A stretch of DNA of 64,000 bases from Rhodospirillales bacterium (GTDB lineage: Bacteria > Pseudomonadota > Alphaproteobacteria > Reyranellales > Reyranellaceae). The notes beneath the pieces are model-generated. The model searched no databases. It was not told the DNA's origin and saw only the letters and a program-made list of their open reading frames with translations. The translations under genes and the position numbers were made by a program. Below are positions 27,256 through 35,961 of the stretch, one piece after another (position 1 is the first letter of the stretch; each line of letters opens with the position of its first letter). The stretch spans positions 1 to 64,000 of the forward strand of contig CP064988.1 in NCBI GenBank assembly GCA_016699855.1, given 5' to 3'.

Positions 27256-27408
27256 CACGGCCTCCATCCAGTGTCGAGCGGCCTCAGTAGAGCGCGCGCC
27301 CGACGCCGCTGTCGAGCCGCGCCAGCGCTCGCCGCGCGGTCGCGGGCCGGCTATGCTCCGGCCGCCGACGCGGCGCGTCGGCTGAACGCAACGAGGAACG
27401 CGCACGTC

Positions 27409-28626
27409 ATGCTCTCGGTCGATGAAGCGCTGGATCGAATTGTCTCCAAGGTCGCGCCGCTGCCGGCCGAGACCGTGTCGATCGCCGACGCCGTCGGGCG
27501 CATCCTCGCCGAGCCGGTGGTCGCGCGCCTCGACCAACCCTCCGCCGACCTCTCGGCGATGGACGGCTACGCCGTCCGCGCCGAGGACTGCGCCAAGTTG
27601 CCGGTTCAGTTTCGTGTCGTCGGCCAGGCCCCGGCCGGCGGCGCCTACGCCGGCACGCTCGGGCACGGCGAGGCGGTGCGCATCTTCACCGGCGGTCCGC
27701 TCCCGGCGGGCGCGGACACTATCGTCATCCAAGAGAACACCGCGGCCGACGCCGCGGGCGCCGTCACGATCCTCGAAGGCGCCCAGAAGGGACGCCACAT
27801 CCGGCGGCGCGGATTGGATTTCTCCGCCGGCGGGGTCGGCATCGCCGCGGGCAGGCGCCTGACTCCCCGCGACATCGCGCTCGCGGCGGCGATGAACGTG
27901 CCGTGGCTGACCGTGCACAAGGCGCCGCGGGTGGCGATCCTCGCCACCGGCGACGAGCTCGTGATGCCCGGCGAGCCAGTCGGCGCCAACCAGATCGTGT
28001 CGTCGTCGGGGCTGGCCGTGGCCGCGTTGGTGCGCGGGTGGGGCGGCGAGCCGACGCTGCTGGGCATCGCGCGTGACCGCGTCGAGGAGATCGGCGCACG
28101 CGTCGCGGCCGGCGCCGGTTTCGACGTTCTCGTCACGCTGGGTGGCGCGTCGGTCGGCGACCACGACCTCGTGCAGGGCGTCCTCTCCAGCCAGGGCTTC
28201 GCGCTGGACTTCTGGCGGATCGCGATGCGGCCGGGCAAGCCGTTGATGGTGGCCGAGCGTCCCGGCTGCCTGGCCCTTGGCCTCCCCGGCAATCCGGTGT
28301 CCACGATGGTCTGCGCGCTGTTGTTCCTGAGGCCGGCGATCGACCGGTTGGCGGGGGGCGCGGGCGGCGCCGTCGCCATGAGCCCGGCCATCCTCGGGGT
28401 CGACGTCGGCGCCAACGACAACCGTCAGGACTACGTCCGGGCGCGGCTCAAACGCCGTTCCGACGGCGTTCTGGTCGCCACGCCGGCCGCGGTTCAGGAC
28501 AGCTCGATGCTGTCGACGCTGGCCGCCGCCGACGGGCTGATCGTCCGCCCGGCGCACGATCCCACGCGCGCGAAGGGCGCGCCGATCGACGTTATCGACT
28601 TCGAGACGCTTGGCGCCCCGTTCTGA
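27409..28626 (+). CDS. moeA: Molybdopterin molybdotransferase
   Basis: This 405-residue MoeA inserts molybdate into adenylylated molybdopterin. Visible motifs are SAMDGYAVRAED near residue 48, the molybdate-binding TGGPLPAGADT and TLGGASVGDHDLVQ, and GLPGNPVSTMVC. The start MLSVDEALDRI is the family's usual beginning. lexA follows on the same strand after 154 bp, as in many alphaproteobacteria. Confidence 0.94.
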   Translation: MLSVDEALDRIVSKVAPLPAETVSIADAVGRILAEPVVARLDQPSADLSAMDGYAVRAEDCAKLPVQFRVVGQAPAGGAYAGTLGHGEAVRIFTGGPLPAGADTIVIQENTAADAAGAVTILEGAQKGRHIRRRGLDFSAGGVGIAAGRRLTPRDIALAAAMNVPWLTVHKAPRVAILATGDELVMPGEPVGANQIVSSSGLAVAALVRGWGGEPTLLGIARDRVEEIGARVAAGAGFDVLVTLGGASVGDHDLVQGVLSSQGFALDFWRIAMRPGKPLMVAERPGCLALGLPGNPVSTMVCALLFLRPAIDRLAGGAGGAVAMSPAILGVDVGANDNRQDYVRARLKRRSDGVLVATPAAVQDSSMLSTLAAADGLIVRPAHDPTRAKGAPIDVIDFETLGAPF

Positions 28627-28703
28627 ACGCCGCACGGACCGCGACACCATCGATCTCGAATTTCACGCCAAGCATGTCCGACGTGCGCGGCGACTTTATA
28701 CAT

Positions 28704-28718
28704 GAACTAAAATAGAAC
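28704..28718 (+). promoter_or_regulatory. LexA operator (SOS box), alphaproteobacterial type
   Basis: GAACTAAAATAGAAC matches the alphaproteobacterial consensus GAAC-N7-GAAC exactly. It sits 63 bp before the lexA start codon, so LexA should repress its own gene. A second GTTC-N8-GTTC at 28740-28755 is off by one base in spacing. Confidence 0.88.
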
Positions 28719-28780
28719 CGTTGTGGATATTCCCGTTTCGTTCTATGATGCGTTCGTAGGCGACTGGAGAGGTTCCGAAC

Positions 28781-29545
28781 GTGCTCACCCGCAAACAGTA
28801 CGAGCTGCTGGTGTTCATCAACAAGCGTCTGAGCGAGGACGGCGTGTCGCCTTCGTTCGACGAGATGAAGGAAGCCCTGAAGCTCCAGTCCAAATCGGGC
28901 ATCCATCGCCTGATCACGGGGCTGGAGGAGCGCGGGTTCCTGCGCCGCCTGCCGCATCGCGCGCGGGCGCTTCAAGTGATTCGACTGCCGGAGGCGGCCG
29001 CCGTGCCGCACCTGCCTGATCCGGCCTTCCTTCCCGCCCCGAGCCGCTCGGCCACGACCATCGGCATGCGCGAGCCCGCCGGCGCGGCGTTCGTCCCACA
29101 GGTGATCAAGGGCGATTTCCGCCACGCCATGCCCGGCGCTATGGTGCCGGCGAACGAGGCCGGCGCGTTGTCGCTGCCGCTCTACGGCAAGATCGCCGCC
29201 GGCACGCCGATCGAGGCGCTACGCGACAACACCACGACCATCGACGTGCCCGCCTCGATGCTCGGCACCGGCGCCCACTACTGCTTGGAGGTAGAGGGCG
29301 ATTCGATGGTCGACGCCGGCATCAGCGACGGCGACATCGCGATCATCCGCAGCGGCGACACGGCCGAGAACGGCAGCATCGTCGTGGCACTTGTCGACGA
29401 CGGCGAAGCGACGCTGAAGCGCCTGCGTCGTAAGGGCGCGTCGATCGCGCTGGAGCCTGCCAACCCCCGCTACGAGACGCGCATTTTCGGTCCCGACCGG
29501 GTCAAGGTGCAGGGACGGCTGGTGGGGCTGTACCGCCGCTTCTAG
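28781..29545 (+). CDS. lexA: LexA repressor
   Basis: A 254-residue SOS repressor. The N-terminal winged helix begins LTRKQYELLVFINKRL with the recognition region QSKSGIHRLITGLEERGF. The self-cleavage site is A140-G141 in KIAAGTP, the catalytic Ser is S175 in EGDSMVD and the Lys is K213 in ATLKRL. The linker of ~60 residues is longer than in E. coli, as usual in alphaproteobacteria. The start is a GTG with GAGAGG upstream. Its 3' end overlaps the convergent comEC gene by 44 bp. Confidence 0.95.
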   Translation: MLTRKQYELLVFINKRLSEDGVSPSFDEMKEALKLQSKSGIHRLITGLEERGFLRRLPHRARALQVIRLPEAAAVPHLPDPAFLPAPSRSATTIGMREPAGAAFVPQVIKGDFRHAMPGAMVPANEAGALSLPLYGKIAAGTPIEALRDNTTTIDVPASMLGTGAHYCLEVEGDSMVDAGISDGDIAIIRSGDTAENGSIVVALVDDGEATLKRLRRKGASIALEPANPRYETRIFGPDRVKVQGRLVGLYRRF

Positions 29546-31754
29546 CCGGCGGCGGCGCTGTCTCGCGCCGGCCTTTGAACGGGGAGGCCGCGCCCTCGGT
29601 CGTAGCCCTGGGACGTTTCTCGGGTTGGGGCACCCACGGTCGCTCACCGCGCAAGCCGCGCGCCGTCTCTATCCTGAAGGCGCCCCCGGGATCGATCCAT
29701 AGCGCGTGCGATCCATGGCGCCAGAGATCGAACCTGTCGACGACCGCCACCGCGCCCGGACACCGTCGTCGGACCGGCACCAGCGACACGATGGCGTCCA
29801 CCGCGCCGCAATCGTCGGCCAGCGCCTCCGTGCGGTTGACGATGGCCACGCGCCGCCCGTCACGACTGTAGAGACAGCCCAGAGAATCGCATCGCAGGCG
29901 GCCGTCCGCGCTGAGGGTGCCGACCGGCCAGAGCCCCGGCCCGTCGGCGCCCGCGCGCCGCACCCATGTCTCGCCCGCGAAGCGCTGGATCCGGGGCGAG
30001 GACAGCATCATGCCGCCATCGGCCGAACGCACCCCGACCAGACGTGCGTCCTCGCTGACCAGCACGTCGGGCGGCCGCGACCAGAGCCCCAGCGCGAAGG
30101 CCGCGACGACGGGCGCGAGCCCGAACAGCCGCCACGTCTCCCGCCACAGGCACAGCCACAGGCCGCCGATGGTCAGGAGCCACAGCGACGCGCCGGGCAG
30201 CGCCGGCGCCACGGCGGCGGCGGCTGGCCACGCCGCCGTCTGCCGGCCGACCTCGATGATCGCGTCGATCCCCCAGCCCATGGCCGCGAGCGCCCAGCCT
30301 TCGAGTCCGAACGGCATCAACAGCATGGCCGCCAGGCCGAACGGCATGACCCAGATGCCGGTCAACGGCACGGCGATGAGGTTGGCGACGACGCCGAGCA
30401 GGCTCAGGCGGTTGAAATGGTAGATGGAGAATCCCGCCGTCGCGAGGCTCACCACGATGGTCGTGAACATCGACGCCGCGACGTGGGTGCCGAGGCGCGC
30501 CGCCACGGTGTCGCGCCCTCCGGCGGCCGCGCGCGCGCGCCATCGCGCGCGCAGCGGCCGCCACGTCTCCCACGCGGCGATCAGAGCGACGACGGCCGCG
30601 AACGACAGCTGGAAGCTGGCGCCGACAAGGCTTTCGGGCAGGATCACGAGGATCACCGCCGCCGCCCAGCATACCAGCCGCATCGTCAGCGCCGAGCGGT
30701 CGACCAGCACGGCGAGCAGCACGATGGACAGCATAAGGAACGACCGCTGCGCTGGAACCGGCGCGCCCGCCAGCAGCGTGTAGAACCCGGCGCCGGCGAT
30801 GCCCGCGAGCGCCGCCCACTTCTTGATGGGGTGACGCAGCGCGACGCGCGGGATCAGCGCGAGACCGTAGCGCACCAGTCCCATCACGAGCACGGCCGCG
30901 AAGCTGATGTGCAACCCGGAGATCGACAGCAGATGGGCGAGGCCGGAATCGCGCAGCGCCTGCATCGTCTCGCGCGAGATGCCGCTCTGGTCGCCGACGA
31001 TCAGCGCGGCGGCCATCGCGCCGGCGTCGCCCGGCAGGGCGGCCACGATCCGCGCCGACAACCGCCTCCGCAGCTCGTCGATCCGCATGATCACGCCGTC
31101 GGGCGCGCCGCGCTGGACGACCACGGGCTGGCCCATGGCGTAACCGACGGCGCCGAGCCGCTGGTACCAGGCGAAGCGCTGGAAGTCGAAGGCGCCGGGC
31201 GCGGCCGGTCCCGGCGGCGGCGAGAGATTGCCCACGATCGATATCCGGTCGCCGGTCGCGAACGTGCCGCCGGCGCGCGGCAGCGTGAGGCGGATCCGCG
31301 CGGGCGTCGCCTCGGCGCGCACGCCCCGCAACGCGACGCGGTCGAGCACGACCCGCCTGCCCTCCGGCAACAGCGTCACCTCGACGACGCGGCCCTCGAT
31401 CGGCGCCGGGCCATACGCGCGCGGCAGCACCGGCGCGGCGACGTCGTGCGTGCGCCACGTCACGACACCGAGCCCGAGACCGAAGGCGACGATGGCGAAG
31501 GCCAGCGGTCGACCCGCCACCGCCGCGAAGGCGATCGCGACACCCAGGAGCGCGATCGCCGGACCGGCCCAGAGCGGAGGCTCGACCGGCAGTTCGAAGT
31601 AGCAGGCGATGCCGGCGCCCAGCGCCACCGGAATCCAGAGCGCCCAGCGGTCGCGCTCCGCCAGCAGGCGCCCCGCGACATATGCGCGAATCCGCGCCGG
31701 CGCGGCCGCGGTGGCCGCGGTGGCCGTTGGAGCGGTGGATCCGGCGAGGCTCAT
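29502..31754 (-). CDS. ComEC/Rec2 family competence-related membrane protein
   Basis: A 750-residue polytopic protein with the DUF4131 N-terminal domain, the Competence domain (MAAALIVGDQSGI, DSGLAHLLSISGLHISF) and a C-terminal region where ComEC normally carries a metallo-beta-lactamase-like domain. No HxHxDH motif is seen, as in many alphaproteobacterial homologues. ComEC proteins form the channel for DNA uptake, but orthologues in non-competent alphaproteobacteria are of uncertain function. The last ~40 residues are Pro/Ala-rich and overlap lexA. Confidence 0.85.
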   Translation of the reverse strand: MSLAGSTAPTATAATAAAPARIRAYVAGRLLAERDRWALWIPVALGAGIACYFELPVEPPLWAGPAIALLGVAIAFAAVAGRPLAFAIVAFGLGLGVVTWRTHDVAAPVLPRAYGPAPIEGRVVEVTLLPEGRRVVLDRVALRGVRAEATPARIRLTLPRAGGTFATGDRISIVGNLSPPPGPAAPGAFDFQRFAWYQRLGAVGYAMGQPVVVQRGAPDGVIMRIDELRRRLSARIVAALPGDAGAMAAALIVGDQSGISRETMQALRDSGLAHLLSISGLHISFAAVLVMGLVRYGLALIPRVALRHPIKKWAALAGIAGAGFYTLLAGAPVPAQRSFLMLSIVLLAVLVDRSALTMRLVCWAAAVILVILPESLVGASFQLSFAAVVALIAAWETWRPLRARWRARAAAGGRDTVAARLGTHVAASMFTTIVVSLATAGFSIYHFNRLSLLGVVANLIAVPLTGIWVMPFGLAAMLLMPFGLEGWALAAMGWGIDAIIEVGRQTAAWPAAAAVAPALPGASLWLLTIGGLWLCLWRETWRLFGLAPVVAAFALGLWSRPPDVLVSEDARLVGVRSADGGMMLSSPRIQRFAGETWVRRAGADGPGLWPVGTLSADGRLRCDSLGCLYSRDGRRVAIVNRTEALADDCGAVDAIVSLVPVRRRCPGAVAVVDRFDLWRHGSHALWIDPGGAFRIETARGLRGERPWVPQPEKRPRATTEGAASPFKGRRETAPPPARSGGTAPPAVPAP

Positions 31755-31809
31755 CGGATCCCGGACGCCTTAACGCGCGGGCGGCGAGGTCATGGCTTAT
31801 GCTAGGCGG

Positions 31810-31826
31810 GCTTTTGTGACAAAAGC
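31810..31826. promoter_or_regulatory. Perfect palindrome GCTTTTGTGACAAAAGC between comEC and gltX
   Basis: Eight-base arms around a single central base, placed 56 bp before the comEC start and 70 bp before the gltX start. A TATGCT hexamer at 31799 could be a -10 element. The shape suits a dimeric regulator; which one is unknown. Confidence 0.45.
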
Positions 31827-31895
31827 AGGGCCGCCGGGAACGCCGCGAGCTTCCCGCCCCAGCCGACAACCCGCACGCCCCGGACCCGTTCCCGT

Positions 31896-33299
31896 ATGAC
31901 TGTCGTCACCCGTTTCGCCCCCTCGCCCACCGGCTTCCTGCACATCGGCGGCGCCCGAACGGCGCTGTTCAACTGGCTCTACGCGCGACGGCACGGCGGC
32001 AAATACCTGCTGCGGATCGAGGACACCGACCGCCAGCGCTCGACCGACGAGGCGATCAAGGCGATCCAGGAGGGTCTCGCCTGGCTCGGTCTCGACTGGG
32101 ACGGCGACATCGTCTTCCAGTTCAGCCGCGCCGCGCGGCACGCCGAGATCGCGCACCGCCTGCTGGCCGAGGGTCGCGCGTACCATTGCTACGCCTCGCC
32201 GCAGGAGCTCGACGAGATGCGGGAGCGCGCCCGCGCCGAGGGCCGGCCTATGCGCTACGACGGGCGCTGGCGCGACCGCGACCCCAAGGACGCGCCGGCC
32301 GGCGTCAAGCCCGTCGTCCGCCTGAAGGCGCCGCAGACCGGGGCGACGACGGTCGTCGACCGGGTGCTCGGTGCCGTCACGATCCAGAACGAGCAGCTCG
32401 ACGACATGGTCCTGCTGCGCTCCGACGGCACGCCGGTCTACATGCTCTCGGTGGTGGTCGACGACCACGACATGGACATCACCCACGTCATCCGCGGCGC
32501 CGACCACCACACGAACACCTTCCGGCAGGTCCAGCTCTACAACGCGTTGGAATGGCGGATTCCGGAGTTCGCGCACATCCCGCTGATCCACGGGCCGGAC
32601 GGCGCGAAGCTGTCCAAGCGGCACGGCGCCCTCGGCGTCGACGCCTACCGGGACATGGGCTTCCTGCCGGAGGCGCTGCGCAACTACCTGCTGCGGCTGG
32701 GCTGGAGCCATGGCGACGACGAGATCATCCCGACGGCCAAGGCGATCGAGTGGTTCGACCTCGAGCATGTCGGCCAGTCGCCGGCGCGGTTCGACTTCGC
32801 CAAGCTGACCAATCTGAATGCGCAGTATCTCCGTGAGACACCGGTCGAGATTCTGCTGCCGCTGGTCCGGCCGGCGCTTGAGGCGACCATCGGAGGACCG
32901 CTCGAAGTGGTGGCCGAGGACCGTGTCCGCCGCGGTTTCGACGGGGTGCGCCAGCGCTCACGCACCGTCCCGGAACTGGCCGCCGGCCTCGCCTTCTACG
33001 CCCGCGCCGGCGCCCCGCCGATCGCCGACGACAAGGCGCGCGCGCAAATGACGACCGAAGCCAAGGCGCTCACGGGCCGGGTCGCCGACGCCATCGCCGC
33101 GACCGGCGACTGGACGGAGGGCGCGCTGGAGGCGGCCGTCAAGGCCTATGCCGAGACCGCCGGCGTCAAGCTGGGCGCCGTCGCCCAGCCGCTGCGCGTC
33201 GCGCTGACGGGCTCGACGGTTTCGCCCGGCATCTTCGAGGTGCTCGCGATCCTGGGTCGCGACGAATCGCTGGCGCGGTTGCGCGCGGCGGCGGCATAA
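31896..33299 (+). CDS. gltX: Glutamate--tRNA ligase
   Basis: This 467-residue class I synthetase charges tRNA-Glu. The HIGH motif is FLHIGGARTALFN near residue 14, and the KMSKS motif is AKLSKRHG near residue 241. ALGVDAYRDMGFLPEALRNYLLRLGW and the C-terminal anticodon-binding helical domain are complete. Alphaproteobacteria often have two GltX paralogues; this is the one placed next to comEC/gltA. The start is the ATG giving MTVVTRFAPSPTG. Confidence 0.95.
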   Translation: MTVVTRFAPSPTGFLHIGGARTALFNWLYARRHGGKYLLRIEDTDRQRSTDEAIKAIQEGLAWLGLDWDGDIVFQFSRAARHAEIAHRLLAEGRAYHCYASPQELDEMRERARAEGRPMRYDGRWRDRDPKDAPAGVKPVVRLKAPQTGATTVVDRVLGAVTIQNEQLDDMVLLRSDGTPVYMLSVVVDDHDMDITHVIRGADHHTNTFRQVQLYNALEWRIPEFAHIPLIHGPDGAKLSKRHGALGVDAYRDMGFLPEALRNYLLRLGWSHGDDEIIPTAKAIEWFDLEHVGQSPARFDFAKLTNLNAQYLRETPVEILLPLVRPALEATIGGPLEVVAEDRVRRGFDGVRQRSRTVPELAAGLAFYARAGAPPIADDKARAQMTTEAKALTGRVADAIAATGDWTEGALEAAVKAYAETAGVKLGAVAQPLRVALTGSTVSPGIFEVLAILGRDESLARLRAAAA

Positions 33300-33438
33300 C
33301 GCTGTTCCGGCAGGATTCCTGACGTAATTGCGCGACGCGGCGCCGCTTGTTAGGGTGGCGACGGACACCATGCCGCGCGAGCGCGGCTACGCGCGCGCGG
33401 CCGATGGGCGACGGATTGTTCGAACGAAGGGTGGAGCC

Positions 33439-34740
<1,302 letters not shown>

Positions 34741-34755
34741 CGCGGGGCGGCGCCC

Positions 34756-34944
34756 GTGGCCGCCCGCGGCCGGCGTTCGCGCGAGACGGCGGAGGACCAC
34801 GTCCTGCGCCGCGCCACCCGCGTCGTCCGCGTCGGACGGCCGGCCAACGACAACGTCTGGGCCGGCGCGCGCTACCTGAGGCTCGCCGCGCCGGTCGCGA
34901 TCATCATCGCCGTGGTGGCGGCCGGCCTGGTCTTTGGAAGGTGA
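34756..34944 (+). CDS. Small membrane protein of unknown function
   Basis: A 62-residue ORF starting with GTG 15 bp after gltA. It has a basic N-terminus, the motif RPANDNVW, and one C-terminal hydrophobic helix (VAIIIAVVAAGLVFG). The PANDN motif turns up in small alphaproteobacterial proteins, which supports it being real. Function is unknown. Confidence 0.5.
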   Translation: MAARGRRSRETAEDHVLRRATRVVRVGRPANDNVWAGARYLRLAAPVAIIIAVVAAGLVFGR

Positions 34945-34954
34945 ACGCGCGCGG

Positions 34955-35407
34955 TCAACCGCGCTGGATCAGCTCGATCTTGTAGCCGTCCGGGTCCTCG
35001 ACGAACGCGATCACCGTCGTGCCGAACTTGACCGGACCCGGCGCCCGGGTGATGCGGGCGCCGTCGGCGGCGAGCCGCTCGCAGACCTTGTAGACGTCGG
35101 GCACGCCGATCGCGAGATGGCCGAAGGCGTTGCCCTGGTCGTAGGGTTTGTCCTGGCCCCAGTTGAAGGTCAGCTCGACGACCGAGCTGTCCTTTTCCGA
35201 TCCGTAGCCGACGAAGGCGAGGCTGTACTTGCCGTCCGGCACGTCGCGCGCGCGCAGCAGCTTCATGCCCAGCAGACGGGTGTAGAAATCGACCGACTTC
35301 TCCAGATCCATGACGCGGATCATCGTGTGGAGCATGCTGTGCCCGGGGGCCGGTTCGGAGACGGTCCTGGCGTTGAGCGCCGCCGCCGGCGCGTAGCTTC
35401 CGTCCAT
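34955..35407 (-). CDS. gloA: Lactoylglutathione lyase (glyoxalase I)
   Basis: A 150-residue VOC metalloenzyme converting methylglyoxal-glutathione hemithioacetal to S-lactoylglutathione. Conserved pieces are MLHTMIRVMDLEKSVDFYT (first metal His), VVELTFNWGQ with the first Glu, GHLAIGVPDVY with the second His, and FVEDPDGYKIELIQ with the last Glu. GGAGG precedes the ATG at 35407; a shorter start near MLHTMIRV is the usual family length. It lies after fabZ where lpxA is normally found. Confidence 0.9.
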   Translation of the reverse strand: MDGSYAPAAALNARTVSEPAPGHSMLHTMIRVMDLEKSVDFYTRLLGMKLLRARDVPDGKYSLAFVGYGSEKDSSVVELTFNWGQDKPYDQGNAFGHLAIGVPDVYKVCERLAADGARITRAPGPVKFGTTVIAFVEDPDGYKIELIQRG

Positions 35408-35454
35408 CGCGTCCTCCGTCCGATGTTCCCGCGCGGCGCGGTCCGGCGCCGGCG

Positions 35455-35955
35455 TCAGTTGTCGCGGATCATCGCCGCGAAAGTGGCCTCGGCGACGACC
35501 TTGCCGTCGACCACGGCCTTGCCTTCGAATTTCCACACGCTCTGCCGGCTCTGGAGCTTGCGGACGTGCACTTCCATCCGGTCGCCCGGCGTGACCGGGC
35601 GGCGGAAACGGGCGCCGTCGATCGACATGAAGTAGACCAGCTTGCCCTCGGCCTCGGGGCCGAGCGTCTGGACCACGAGGACGGCGGCGGTCTGCGCCAT
35701 CGACTCGACGATCAGCACGCCGGGCATCACCGGCGCGGCCGGGAAATGGCCCTGGAAGAACGGCTCGTTGATCGTGACGTTCTTGATGCCGACGCAGCTC
35801 TCGCCGTGGCGGATATCCACCACGCGGTCCACCAGAAGCATCGGATAGCGGTGCGGGATCATCCGCACGATCCGCAGGATGTCCAGCGAGTCCAGCCGCC
35901 CGGCCTCCTCGCCTGTCGGTTTGTCCCTCATGTCGGTCGATCCGGGGCGGTCCAT
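35455..35955 (-). CDS. fabZ: 3-hydroxyacyl-ACP dehydratase
   Basis: A 166-residue hot-dog-fold enzyme of fatty-acid elongation. The catalytic His is in PHRYPMLLVDR, and the Glu is in FPAAPVMPGVLIVESMAQ. The N-terminus is slightly long; Met9 (35931) is an alternative. It begins 6 bp after the bamA stop. The usual partners between bamA and fabZ (skp, lpxD) and after it (lpxA, lpxI, lpxB) are missing. Confidence 0.94.
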   Translation of the reverse strand: MDRPGSTDMRDKPTGEEAGRLDSLDILRIVRMIPHRYPMLLVDRVVDIRHGESCVGIKNVTINEPFFQGHFPAAPVMPGVLIVESMAQTAAVLVVQTLGPEAEGKLVYFMSIDGARFRRPVTPGDRMEVHVRKLQSRQSVWKFEGKAVVDGKVVAEATFAAMIRDN

Positions 35956-35961
35956 GGCGGT

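Noticed and set aside
28740..28755. Second LexA box (GTTC-N8-GTTC)
   Set aside because: Spacing is eight, not seven, so it does not meet the alphaproteobacterial consensus.
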